NCBI RefSeq assembly: GCF_900104675.1
Contig: NZ_LT629944.1
Span: forward strand, 828,199 to 892,198
Reading direction: 5' to 3'
Length of the DNA: 64,000 bases
From: Angelakisella massiliensis
Lineage (GTDB): Bacteria; Bacillota; Clostridia; Oscillospirales; Ruminococcaceae
A program made the translations under genes and the position numbers. The stretch's first letter is position 1, and each line of letters opens with the position of its first letter. The notes under the pieces are model-generated. The model made no database searches, was not told the origin of the DNA, and saw only the letters and a list, made by a program, of their open reading frames with translations. This document shows positions 16,146 to 25,179 of this stretch, piece by piece.

Positions 16146-16708
16146 TGCAGGCGGAATTTCTTGTTTTTCAGGCTAAATCATTTTATAATGCGTATCTTAA
16201 TCTTGAAAGAATTGATATGCAATCTGGCGATTTCTTATTCACAGTTCCAATGCTTGTAAATGGGGCTTTTTCTATTGAACTGTGCTTAAAAGCAATTTTG
16301 ACCCAAAATAGCATCAGCTATAAAAAAGAACACAATCTAATGGTTCTATTTAGGATGCTGCCTGAAGAATTTCAGTGTGAAGTCATTGGTTATTTAATAG
16401 AAAAAGCACCCGAGTACAAAGACATGGAGAAGTTCACAAAAGAATTTGTTCTTGTTTCAAATGCATTCGTTGATTGCAGATATGCTTTTGAAGGAGTTGT
16501 TCCATCCTTTGACTTTCGTTTTCTTGCTGCCTTGGCAAATGCTTCCATCAGAGGTTTACTTGCGCACTATGATGTCAAGCTTGTTGCAATGGAAGAGAAA
16601 CCGATGACAGATGAGGAACTGGACAAAGTAATGGAAGATAACCGTCAACAATTTATTGAAAAGAATATCAGCTATATTGCAAAAAAGGAAAAGGGATCTC
16701 TGTCATGA
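16145..16708 (+). CDS. HEPN-domain protein between mod and res
   Basis: 187-residue helical protein with FLFTVPMLVNGAFSIELCLK, then YKKEHNLMVLFRMLP, the hallmark order of small HEPN proteins (E-L-x-L-K-A helix followed by an H-x-L motif). An Arg in VDCRYAFE may belong to the active site. The start overlaps the mod stop (TAATG) and the end overlaps the res start (ATGA), so it is made with Mod and Res. A gene inserted between mod and res is not part of the minimal type III system. A toxin or effector held in check by the complex is one reading, by inference. Confidence 0.75.
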   Translation: MQAEFLVFQAKSFYNAYLNLERIDMQSGDFLFTVPMLVNGAFSIELCLKAILTQNSISYKKEHNLMVLFRMLPEEFQCEVIGYLIEKAPEYKDMEKFTKEFVLVSNAFVDCRYAFEGVVPSFDFRFLAALANASIRGLLAHYDVKLVAMEEKPMTDEELDKVMEDNRQQFIEKNISYIAKKEKGSLS

Positions 16709-19700
16709 AACTTCAATTCAAACATCAGAAGTTCCAAGCAGATGCAGCAAAAGCAGTTGTGGATGTCTTTGCCGGTCAGCCATACCTCACGCCAACCTAT
16801 ATGATGGACAGAGGTTCTGGTACATACCAGATTGGCATGGAAGAGGAACACGACTTTACCGGCTGGCGTAATGAGCGTATTGTGCCGGAGCTGTCTGATG
16901 CACTGATCTTGGAACATCTGAACAAAATACAAAGAGCCAATCAGATCGCGCCTTCTCCCAAATTGGAAGGTCGGTATAATCTGACGATCGAAATGGAAAC
17001 CGGTGTGGGTAAAACATATACCTATATCAAGACCATGTTCGAGCTGAACAAGCACTACGGATGGAGCAAATTCATCGTGGTGGTTCCCTCTATTGCGATC
17101 CGGGAAGGTGTGTATAAGTCTTTTCAGGTGACGCAGGACCATTTTGCTGAGGAATACGGAAAGAAAATCCGCTTCTTCATTTATAACTCGGCTCAACTCA
17201 CCGAAATTGACCGGTTTGCCTCCGACAGCTCCATCAATGTCATGATTATCAACTCACAGGCATTCAATGCAAAGGGCAAGGATGCCAGACGCATTTATAT
17301 GAAGCTGGATGAGTTCCGTTCCCGTCGCCCCATTGACATTATTGCAAAAACCAATCCGATTCTCATCATAGACGAACCGCAGTCTGTGGAAGGTAAGCAG
17401 ACAAAGGAGCGTCTGAAAGAGTTTAATCCCCTTCTTACCCTGCGCTACTCCGCCACCCACAAGACGGACAGTATTTACAACATGGTTTACCGGCTGGACG
17501 CAATGGAAGCATACAACAAGCGTCTGGTCAAGAAGATTGCCGTCAAGGGCATCACGGAGTCCGGCAGCACGGCAACTGACGGCTATGTGTACCTTGAAAG
17601 CATCAACCTGTCAAAAGCTGATCCTACTGCTACTATTCAATTTGACTTTAAGGGTGCTACGAGCATTCGCAAAAAGACAATGACGGTAGGGATTGGATTC
17701 AACCTCTATGATAATTCCAACGGCATGGAGGAATACAAAGACGGTTTTGTGGTCAAGTTCATCGACGGACGGGACAACCACATCGAGTTCCTGAATGGCA
17801 TCAAAATCTATGCTGGTGATGTGATCGGCAGGATTAGTGAAGAACAGCTTCGCCGGATTCAAATCCGTGAAACCATTCTCTCCCACATTGAGCGGGAGCG
17901 CCAGCTATTCCATAAAGGCATTAAGGTGCTGAGTTTGTTCTTTATTGATGAGGTTGCCAAATATAAACAATATGACGCAGCAGGACAAGCCTACAATGGC
18001 ATCTATGCGGATATGTTTGAGGAAGAATATGCGGATATTGTGGGGAATTTGCAGCTTTCCATTGGAGATGAGGCATACATAGCCTACCTCAACGCTATCG
18101 AGGCAAAGGATACCCATGCAGGATACTTTTCCGTCGATAAAAAGGGCAAGATGACCGACAGTAAGCTCTCCGACAAGAAGGAAAAGACTTCCGACGATAT
18201 TGATGCTTACGACTTGATTATGAAAAACAAGGAATTGTTGCTTGACCGCAATCCAAAGCGTTCGCCGGTGCGTTTTATTTTTTCCCACTCTGCACTGCGA
18301 GAAGGCTGGGATAACCCCAATGTATTCCAGATTTGTACCCTGAAACAGAGCAGCAGCGATGTTCGCAAGCGTCAGGAGGTAGGCCGTGGCCTCCGTCTGT
18401 GTGTCAATCAGGACGGCGAGCGTATGGATGCTAATGTGCTGGGCAACGATGTCCACAATATCAATGTATTGACGGTCATTGCCAGCGAAAGTTATGATTC
18501 CTTTGCTAAGGGCCTCCAAAGCGAGCTGGCCGAGGCTGTTGCAAACCGGCCTGAAAAGGTCACTGCCGATCTTTTCAAAGACAAGGTCATCACTGATGCA
18601 CGAGGCAACGAACAGGTCATCGATGGTGAGATGGCACAGGCTATTTACTTTGACATGGTGGTCAACGGCTATGTGGACAAGAAGGGCGCATTGACAGATA
18701 AATACTATGCTGACAAGGCCAACGGAGAAATCAAGGTGGCCGAGGAAGTAGCCGACTGCGCAGATGCTGTCATCAGGATTGTGGACTCTGTTTACGACAG
18801 CCGTTCCATGCAGCCTGAGAACGCCCGCGATAAGAATGTCGAACTGCGAGTTGACCCAGAAAAACTGGCTATGCCTGAGTTCAAGGCATTGTGGCAACGC
18901 ATCAGCCCGAAATCTGTTTATGTAGTGGACTTTGATACAGATGAGCTTGTATGCAATGCGATTACTTCTCTTAACAGAAATCTTCATGTGCCGAAGATCT
19001 ACTTCAAAGTTGAGACTGGCGCAATGGATGAAATAAAATCAAAAGAAGAACTCGCAAGCGGAAATGCTTTCGTGAAAAAGCAGTCTGCAACCTATGACAG
19101 CGGCAAACGAATCCATGCCAGCAGCAGTGTGAAATATGATCTTATCGGAAAGCTCGTGGAAGAAACAGGTTTGACCAGAAAAGCCGTAGTTGCTATTCTG
19201 ACTGGCATTGAAAAGATCACTTTTAATCAGTTCAAAGACAATCCCGAAGAGTTTATCATTCGTGCTGCCGCCCTGATTAACGACGAGAAGGCAACTGCAA
19301 TTATCCAGCATATCACTTATAATGTACTGGATGAGCGGTACACCACCGACATCTTCACCGAGCCGACCATCAAAGGTAAGCTGGATGTCAACGCCAGAAA
19401 AGCAACCCGCAGCCTGTTCGACCATATTGTTTATGATTCCACTAACGAGCGTGATTTCTCAAGTGAGCTGGATGCCAATAGCGATATAGCTGTTTATGTA
19501 AAATTGCCGGACAGTTTTTACATCTCTACGCCGGTGGGACACTACAATCCTGACTGGGCGATTGCATTCTATGAAGGAACTGTAAAACACATCTATTTTG
19601 TGGCTGAAACCAAAGGTTCGATGCGTTCCATGCAGTTGCGATTGATTGAAGAATCCAAAATTCACTGCGCCCGAGAACATTTCAAAGCCATTAGTGATAA

Positions 19701-19761
19701 CAATGTGGTTTACGATGTTGTAGACAGCTATCAGACATTGCTTGAGAAAGTTATGCGATGA
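16705..19761 (+). CDS. res: Type III restriction enzyme helicase-nuclease subunit (Res)
   Basis: 1018 residues. The SF2 helicase core has Walker A IEMETGVGKTYTY (near 97), the Walker B variant IIDEPQ (near 222, typical of type III Res), SATHK near 250, and motif VI QEVGRGLRLCV near 560. The C-terminal PD-(D/E)XK nuclease is visible as NPDWAIAFYEG...FVAETKG (near 950-972). With Mod it would cut DNA that lacks methylation at inversely oriented sites. It closes the defence operon; the next gene is on the other strand, 25 bp away. Confidence 0.93.
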   Translation: MKLQFKHQKFQADAAKAVVDVFAGQPYLTPTYMMDRGSGTYQIGMEEEHDFTGWRNERIVPELSDALILEHLNKIQRANQIAPSPKLEGRYNLTIEMETGVGKTYTYIKTMFELNKHYGWSKFIVVVPSIAIREGVYKSFQVTQDHFAEEYGKKIRFFIYNSAQLTEIDRFASDSSINVMIINSQAFNAKGKDARRIYMKLDEFRSRRPIDIIAKTNPILIIDEPQSVEGKQTKERLKEFNPLLTLRYSATHKTDSIYNMVYRLDAMEAYNKRLVKKIAVKGITESGSTATDGYVYLESINLSKADPTATIQFDFKGATSIRKKTMTVGIGFNLYDNSNGMEEYKDGFVVKFIDGRDNHIEFLNGIKIYAGDVIGRISEEQLRRIQIRETILSHIERERQLFHKGIKVLSLFFIDEVAKYKQYDAAGQAYNGIYADMFEEEYADIVGNLQLSIGDEAYIAYLNAIEAKDTHAGYFSVDKKGKMTDSKLSDKKEKTSDDIDAYDLIMKNKELLLDRNPKRSPVRFIFSHSALREGWDNPNVFQICTLKQSSSDVRKRQEVGRGLRLCVNQDGERMDANVLGNDVHNINVLTVIASESYDSFAKGLQSELAEAVANRPEKVTADLFKDKVITDARGNEQVIDGEMAQAIYFDMVVNGYVDKKGALTDKYYADKANGEIKVAEEVADCADAVIRIVDSVYDSRSMQPENARDKNVELRVDPEKLAMPEFKALWQRISPKSVYVVDFDTDELVCNAITSLNRNLHVPKIYFKVETGAMDEIKSKEELASGNAFVKKQSATYDSGKRIHASSSVKYDLIGKLVEETGLTRKAVVAILTGIEKITFNQFKDNPEEFIIRAAALINDEKATAIIQHITYNVLDERYTTDIFTEPTIKGKLDVNARKATRSLFDHIVYDSTNERDFSSELDANSDIAVYVKLPDSFYISTPVGHYNPDWAIAFYEGTVKHIYFVAETKGSMRSMQLRLIEESKIHCAREHFKAISDNNVVYDVVDSYQTLLEKVMR

Positions 19762-19786
19762 AAGATTGACATAAAAACATTGCATA

Positions 19787-20977
19787 TCAGCAAGAAACAG
19801 CTAATATGCTTTCCTTTGTTTGATAATCGCCATCTTTCATAACAAGAGCAACTACTTTTGTGGCGAATACTTTGCTGATCGTCGTATCCCACTCTGCCAA
19901 GCGGATAATCTCCGCTGTTCCAGCCTCAAAATCAAACGAAATCTCACCCCATTCGCCGTCGTTGTCCACCTGGTAGAGGTAGACAGCGGCGGCGATTTTC
20001 TTTTTGTGTTTGGTCTGGGATTTGCGTTTCAGCCGGATCATGTGAAGCACACCGGCTTCTGTCAGCAGACAGGCTAAGTGTTCCACGGCTTTGCGGTAGG
20101 CCCGTTCTGCACCACTGGCCGTGCTGCCCTCAAAGAGGACTGCCAGTTCTTCAAAGGTCAACCGGGTGCTGGTGGGACTGACCCGTCCACAGGTCATACA
20201 GATGGCGTTTCTCTTTTCCAAGAGGGTCTGTTCCCGGTAATTCAGCTTTTCAAATGCCTCCCGGACAGTTTTAGCCTGGATGCCGTCCCATAGAATCTCC
20301 GTATAATCCCAGTGGTCATCCCGGCTGACATCCTCGCCGGTTTCTTCACTGTCCTCATCCTGAATGGTCTGATAAAACGGAACACGGCTTCGATTTTGTT
20401 TGGCCAATGCCAAAAACTTTGCTGCGGTTTCCTCGGTACAACCGTTTTTCTGGGCATATTTCTGGATTGCCGCCTGTTCAGACTGACCGGATTGATTGTA
20501 GAGCCATGCAATCCCTCGCACAGCCTTGTACTCATCCACATTTTCAAAGGAACCGGCCTCCTCCTGCATCCGACAGGTCAAAAGAGCATTCCCGATAAAA
20601 TGATGGGCATAGGTCAGAAAATCCGCCCCTTGTGTTGGATTGTACTCCCGGAGACAATCCAGCATGGCAAGCACACAGCCCATTTTATAATCCAAAAAGC
20701 GTTCCGGGTCATAGCGATCCAGCCCCTCCCGCAACAGGAAACGGCGAACACGACTATTAAGCCGGTTTTCATAGTGGTGCAGGAAAAAGGAAAACCAGCG
20801 CAAATTACGGCTCTGCACAGCCTTAATGATATAATCATTCAGATTTTCATGGACAGGCGGTTCGGGGTCAAGCTGAAAGATGCGTTCCACTTCCCGCATG
20901 TTCAAGCCCTTGGGTTCCGTCAGAAAGCTGTATTTGGCACAGTAGCCGGACAGCTCCCATGTCCACGCTGTATCCAT
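19787..20977 (-). CDS. Sigma-70-like factor encoded by the mobile element
   Basis: 396 residues. The central DPERFLDYKMGCVLAMLDCL..LTYAHHFIGNALL resembles region 2 of sigma-70 proteins. A later FEKLNYREQTLLEKR, then LTFEELAVLFEGSTASGAER with a following basic helix, resembles region 4. The C-terminal ~100 residues (KRKSQTKHKKKIAAAVYLYQ onward) form an extra domain I do not recognise. The start is fixed by GGTGAGGG 6 bp upstream. It is transcribed with the upstream DUF6076 gene, opposite to the defence operon. It may direct transcription of element genes; this is inference. Confidence 0.7.
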   Translation of the reverse strand: MDTAWTWELSGYCAKYSFLTEPKGLNMREVERIFQLDPEPPVHENLNDYIIKAVQSRNLRWFSFFLHHYENRLNSRVRRFLLREGLDRYDPERFLDYKMGCVLAMLDCLREYNPTQGADFLTYAHHFIGNALLTCRMQEEAGSFENVDEYKAVRGIAWLYNQSGQSEQAAIQKYAQKNGCTEETAAKFLALAKQNRSRVPFYQTIQDEDSEETGEDVSRDDHWDYTEILWDGIQAKTVREAFEKLNYREQTLLEKRNAICMTCGRVSPTSTRLTFEELAVLFEGSTASGAERAYRKAVEHLACLLTEAGVLHMIRLKRKSQTKHKKKIAAAVYLYQVDNDGEWGEISFDFEAGTAEIIRLAEWDTTISKVFATKVVALVMKDGDYQTKESILAVSC

Positions 20978-21009
20978 TTTCCCTCACCACCTTTCGGATG
21001 TTTCTCTGC

Positions 21010-22125
21010 TTATTTCTTTTGTACGGCCTTCAAAAGTGCATCTTGGGTCATTTCCTGCTCATAGACAGTGCTGGCATAACGCTGATCTGAAAGCGCACGG
21101 AGCATCTTATCTTTTGCCAGCTTTTTCATAGCTGCTGCCGTTTCTTCATCCAGCTTTCCACGGCGGGTGCTTTGCAGGATGGTGTTCATACGGCGGGTAT
21201 AAATGGCCTTGATGGGGTGATCGTCTGCAAGCTCCCGCTGTTCCCGACCTCTCAGATTGCCGATTTGTCGGCACGTCCGTCCCCGTTGGTCGCCGGTGGC
21301 CAGACCGCCGCAGTATTTGGTATGCCGTGCGTCAATAGTGAGAAACCATCTGCCGCAGATGGGGCATTTTTTAGGTGCATGGCCCACACAAAGCCCCTCA
21401 AACAGATCGGAACGGAACATCCCCACAAAGGAAACATAGTGCATCCGTTTGACCAGCTGTGGCTCTGTCTTTCCGGGCCGAGTGGCGGCTACATACTGCA
21501 CAGAAGCATTGGTCAGGGTCATCCAGGCTGGGTTATCCAGCGACAGAGTTGGCTCACTTTTGAAGAACTGCCCGAACATTGCCGCATAACCGTCCGAGGT
21601 ACGGTCATAGCCGGGTTCATTCAACCGCTCTGCAAATTTCGTCAGGGTTTCCTTGTATTGCCCCAGAGAATAACTCAAATGCCCCAGTACCTGCGCTATT
21701 CGGACGAGCATTGTTGCCTTGCTGTGCTGACCAGTCAAAGCACAAATCAGCTGCTCCTGCTGGGTAAGCTGCAAATAGGCTTTGGCGTCCTCCATGTATT
21801 CTTTGGAAAAGATGGCTGCAAGTTTTTGCTCAAAATAGCTCCGATTCAATCGGGAGAAGGGTGGTGTCGCCTGCAAAAAGGAGATGATCTCGCCAGCGGC
21901 CTGCTGCACCTGCGGCAGCAGCTCCATATCCACGGAACCGGTGTTCATCCCCTGAAGCAGCTGGTTCAGCACATTGCAGGGAGTATCCAGTTTTTCAATG
22001 GTACTGTCCGGGATGTTCAGCACCTCGCAACCAATGGTTCCTGTGGGCATGGTACACCCCTCATAGTTCACGGTGTCCTGCCAGAAATCCAGCGACAAAA
22101 CCGCATGGTTGATGATCTGATCCAT
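21010..22125 (-). CDS. DUF6076-like zinc-binding element protein
   Basis: 371 residues from ATG 22125, chosen because AGGAGGG lies 5 bp upstream. The C-terminal part has a zinc-ribbon-like set, KCPICGRWFL followed by HTKYCGG and GRTCRQIG, as I recall for DUF6076. The rest is helical. The function of the family is unknown. It is the first gene of a two-gene unit with the sigma-like gene (32-bp gap). A promoter sits 32 bp upstream with three copies of TGTCATG around it. Confidence 0.7.
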   Translation of the reverse strand: MDQIINHAVLSLDFWQDTVNYEGCTMPTGTIGCEVLNIPDSTIEKLDTPCNVLNQLLQGMNTGSVDMELLPQVQQAAGEIISFLQATPPFSRLNRSYFEQKLAAIFSKEYMEDAKAYLQLTQQEQLICALTGQHSKATMLVRIAQVLGHLSYSLGQYKETLTKFAERLNEPGYDRTSDGYAAMFGQFFKSEPTLSLDNPAWMTLTNASVQYVAATRPGKTEPQLVKRMHYVSFVGMFRSDLFEGLCVGHAPKKCPICGRWFLTIDARHTKYCGGLATGDQRGRTCRQIGNLRGREQRELADDHPIKAIYTRRMNTILQSTRRGKLDEETAAAMKKLAKDKMLRALSDQRYASTVYEQEMTQDALLKAVQKK

Positions 22126-22137
22126 CTTCTCCCTCCT

Positions 22138-22209
22138 GTCATGTTTTTTTATTTTTATAATAGCACACAATTAAATTCTTGTCATGTTTTTTGAAAATGC
22201 CTTGTCATG
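22138..22209 (-). promoter_or_regulatory. Promoter of the DUF6076/sigma unit with repeated CATGACA boxes
   Basis: On the minus strand: -35 ATGACA (22180-22185), a 17-bp spacer and -10 TATTAT (22157-22162). The heptamer TGTCATG (plus strand) occurs at 22138-22144, 22180-22186 and 22203-22209. One copy overlaps the -35 and one lies near the ribosome site, as expected for a repressor or activator binding a repeated box. Confidence 0.55.
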
Positions 22210-22298
22210 CCATTAGCCTGTTTTTTTCGATTTTCCCCATAACCTATACAGAGGGGTGAGAAAACTGCCCCATCAAAAAGGAAATGGAGGGAATCTGT

Positions 22299-22910
22299 AT
22301 GAATCTGTTTGAAGTGGTGAAAGCCAGTATCAACACACAGGAAGCAGCGCAGGCGTATGGAATTGACGTCAACCATTATGGCATGGCACTGTGTCCGTTC
22401 CACAATGACCGTCATCCGAGCTTATATGTATCGGATGACCACTACCACTGTTTCGCCTGCGGGGAACACGGGGATGTGATCGACCTGACTGCCAAGCTGT
22501 TTGACCTTCGGCTATATGATGCGGCCCGAAAACTGGCGTCGGACTTTCACCTTGCGCCGGACAAGCCCTTGCCGGAAGTCATTCGCCGGAAAATGAAACA
22601 CAAAACCAAAGCACAGCAGCTTCGTGAGAACGAGCGGCTGTGCTTTTCTGTTTTGAACGAGTATCGGCGGCTGCTCCTGGATTGGGAAAAACGGTATGCA
22701 CCGCAAGCACCGGAAGATGTGCCGGACAAGCGGTTTGTAGAAGCCTGCCACCGGCTGCCCTGGGCAGAGTATCAGCTGGACATCCTGCTGCAAGGCTATT
22801 CCTATGAACGAGGCGAAGTCGTAAGCGAACTAACGGCAGACGGATACATCCGCAAATTACAGGCCCGCCTGAGAAAGGAGCAATACCATGAACAGCCCTG
22901 TTTGGATTGA
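22299..22910 (+). CDS. CHC2 zinc-finger DNA primase-like protein
   Basis: 203 residues from ATG 22299 (GGAGGG 8 bp upstream). The N-terminus is the CHC2 zinc finger of bacterial primases: ALCPFHNDRHPSLYVSDD, then YHCFACGEHGDVIDL (ligands in CPFH and CFAC). The TOPRIM catalytic part is missing; the rest is a charged helical tail. It overlaps the next gene by 23 bp and probably works with that SF3-type helicase in replicating the excised element. Confidence 0.88.
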   Translation: MNLFEVVKASINTQEAAQAYGIDVNHYGMALCPFHNDRHPSLYVSDDHYHCFACGEHGDVIDLTAKLFDLRLYDAARKLASDFHLAPDKPLPEVIRRKMKHKTKAQQLRENERLCFSVLNEYRRLLLDWEKRYAPQAPEDVPDKRFVEACHRLPWAEYQLDILLQGYSYERGEVVSELTADGYIRKLQARLRKEQYHEQPCLD

Positions 22911-24183
22911 TGAGAAAGGGAAAATCATCGAGCCGGAATATTGCCGGGATTTCCTGTCCCGGCATCCAATGCGCTGTATCAACGACCGCTTTTATACTGT
23001 GGAGGGACCGTTGCCGGATGAAAGCAAATTAAAGCGAACGATTTATGAGGAAATCTCGCCCTGGCTTCATGCCAAGGTCGCACAGACGGTGGAGCAGGTG
23101 CTCAAGACGTTGAAGCTGGCGGCATATGCAGACCCTTTGCCCCTGCAATGTGACCGCATCCATGTGGCGAACGGCACTTGTTTTCTGGATGGCACGTTTA
23201 CGAAGGAAAAAGAGTATTGCAGCAACCGTCTGTCAGTATCCTATCGGGCTGATGCTCCGGCACCGGAACACTGGCTGCGCTTCCTTTCGGAACTGCTGGG
23301 GCCGGAGGATATTCCTGCCTTGCAGGAGTATCTGGGCTACTGCCTGATTCCATCCACCAAAGGACAGAAAATGCTCATGCTGATCGGCAAGGGAGGCGAG
23401 GGCAAAAGCCGGATCGGTGTGGTGATGAACGCCATTTTCGGGCTCAACATGAACACCACTTCCATTCAGAAGGTAGAAACTAATCGGTTTGCCAGAGCCG
23501 ATCTGGAGGGTAAGCTGCTGATGGTGGACGATGATCTGGACATGAACGCCTTGACCAAAACCAACTATGTAAAATCCATTGTGACAGCAGAACTGCGGAT
23601 GGATTTGGAACGGAAGAAAGAGCAGAGCTATCAGGGGCTGCTTTATGTGCGTTTCCTCTGCTTCGGTAATGGGGCATTGACTGCACTTCATGACCGCAGC
23701 GACGGTTTCTTTCGCCGCCAGATCATTCTAACCACCAAGGACAAGCCTGCGGATCGGTTCGATGACCCGTTTCTTGCCGAGAAACTGATTGCCGAAAAAG
23801 AGGGGATCTTTCTCTGGATGCTGGAGGGATTGCGGCGGCTGATCGCCAATCACTACCACTTCACCATCAGCCAGAGAGCCAAGGACAATATCACTTCCGC
23901 TGTCCGTGACGCCAATAACATTCTGGACTTTCTCGATTCTGAGGGATATGTGGCATTTAAGGCCGATTATGAAGCCAGCACCAAAAATCTATACGCAGCC
24001 TATAGGCGGTGGTGTGAGGACAACGCAGAAAATCCACTGTCCCCAAAGAGCTTTGCAAACCAGCTCAGCCAGAACGCAGAACGCTACCATTTGGAGCCAG
24101 TCAATAACCTGCACATCGGTGGTGGAAAGCGGTGCCGGGGGTATATGGGCATTTATGTTCTGCTCTCACCTGTGGAGTTGTAA
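22888..24183 (+). CDS. D5/P4-like SF3 replicative helicase
   Basis: 431 residues. The D5_N-like N-terminus (through YLGYCLIPSTKGQKMLMLIG) leads into Walker A IGKGGEGKSRIG (near 165), Walker B-like LLMVDDDLDM (near 210) and the C-terminal DNA-binding part (AYRRWCEDNAENPLSPKSFA). This is the layout of phage/plasmid P4-type primase-helicases. With the CHC2 protein it forms the replication module of the element. Confidence 0.88.
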   Translation: MNSPVWIDEKGKIIEPEYCRDFLSRHPMRCINDRFYTVEGPLPDESKLKRTIYEEISPWLHAKVAQTVEQVLKTLKLAAYADPLPLQCDRIHVANGTCFLDGTFTKEKEYCSNRLSVSYRADAPAPEHWLRFLSELLGPEDIPALQEYLGYCLIPSTKGQKMLMLIGKGGEGKSRIGVVMNAIFGLNMNTTSIQKVETNRFARADLEGKLLMVDDDLDMNALTKTNYVKSIVTAELRMDLERKKEQSYQGLLYVRFLCFGNGALTALHDRSDGFFRRQIILTTKDKPADRFDDPFLAEKLIAEKEGIFLWMLEGLRRLIANHYHFTISQRAKDNITSAVRDANNILDFLDSEGYVAFKADYEASTKNLYAAYRRWCEDNAENPLSPKSFANQLSQNAERYHLEPVNNLHIGGGKRCRGYMGIYVLLSPVEL

Positions 24184-24606
24184 TGAAACTTCAAAACCTT
24201 CTGTTCGTGCGTTCATGCGTTCCTAATCGGGTGCAGCCTGTGGAACGAAGGAACACACGAACGCAAAAAATAGAAGTTCATTTTTTATTGTTCGGCTCAG
24301 AGGGCGCTCTAAAATCCGCACTTCCCAATCAATGGTTGTGCAAACAGTGAAAAACACTACCATAAGCAGAACACAAATCATTATTCGGTGATTTACAGAA
24401 TGGTGATGGTGGTATGCGGGAAGGTGGCTATTTTCACGGTTTCGCTTGCAAGCCCACCTAATGGCAAAGTCGATGGGGTGCTGTTGTGGACAGTTCTTCA
24501 TAGGCGCAGTCCTGAGCGATTTTATGAATGTTATCCGTGTTCGCTGAGGCGTGTAGCGTGCATTCTCCACGGCAAACTAACTTTACGAAAGAATGAGGTG
24601 TTTTCC
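24184..24606. other. Gap after the replication genes, possible origin region
   Basis: 423 bp without a convincing gene. Just after the helicase stop is a repeat-rich stretch with GTTCGTGCGTTC and GCGTTCCT facing AGGAACACACGAAC (24205-24262), an imperfect inverted repeat. It could be a terminator or part of a replication origin. Confidence 0.4.
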
Positions 24607-24828
24607 ATGAAATCCAATTTGAGAAATGAAATCAAGTCGTACATCGTGCGTTCCGGTTATACGATGCAGGAAGTCGTTGACAGGCTTTCTGAGGATTACG
24701 GCTGGAGTGACAGCGTTTCCAACCTGTCCAACAAGCTCCAGCGGGAGTCTCTGCGGTATGTGGAAGCGGTACAGCTTGCCGACGCCCTTGGCTATGATCT
24801 CGTATGGCAGAAACGGAGGGACACATGA
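24607..24828 (+). CDS. Small element protein with HTH-like fold (DUF6471-like)
   Basis: 73 residues, MKSNLRNEIKSYIVRSGYTM through LSNKLQRESLRYVEAVQLAD to a basic end (QKRRDT). The pattern, a short helical domain with a QEVVDRLSEDYGW motif and SNLSNKLQR, resembles small helix-turn-helix proteins of Clostridia integrative elements; DUF6471 is my best guess. GAGGTG lies 8 bp upstream. It lies just before the candidate transfer origin and the relaxase, so it may be a relaxosome accessory or regulator, inferred from position. Confidence 0.65.
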   Translation: MKSNLRNEIKSYIVRSGYTMQEVVDRLSEDYGWSDSVSNLSNKLQRESLRYVEAVQLADALGYDLVWQKRRDT

Positions 24829-25111
24829 TGCCCGCCGTTCTTACCCGTCGTATCTCCCGTCCCCATCGAAAAATCCGCAGATTTGGAGATGGATGGCAGA
24901 GTGGATTTGCAAAATCTGCTCTACCTGTGAGCGGCAGAATTGAAGCAATCAAGAGTGCGGAGAGACTGTCGGTCACACCGCCTTTTGAGGATTTGGGTGC
25001 CACACACAAGCCTCTAAAGGCGGCAAGGCATCCGCAGATGCCGCATTCTCCCTCGGAGAGCCCACGGCACTTTGCAGCCCTTCGGGATGAAAGTGTCATA
25101 GTGGGTTATTA

Positions 25112-25129
25112 CACTTCCCGCAGGAAGTG
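25112..25129. promoter_or_regulatory. Candidate oriT hairpin upstream of the MobV relaxase
   Basis: CACTTCC (25112-25118), loop CGCA and GGAAGTG (25123-25129) form a perfect 7-bp hairpin 50 bp upstream of the relaxase start, preceded by TAGTGGGTTATTACA. MobV relaxases nick at hairpin-linked sites just upstream of their own genes, so this is the best oriT candidate. The surrounding 24829-25179 has no credible gene. Confidence 0.5.
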
Positions 25130-25179
25130 CATCCCCGTCCCCCAGCCGTCTGCCGCACAACAGAAAGGAGCTGATTTTT

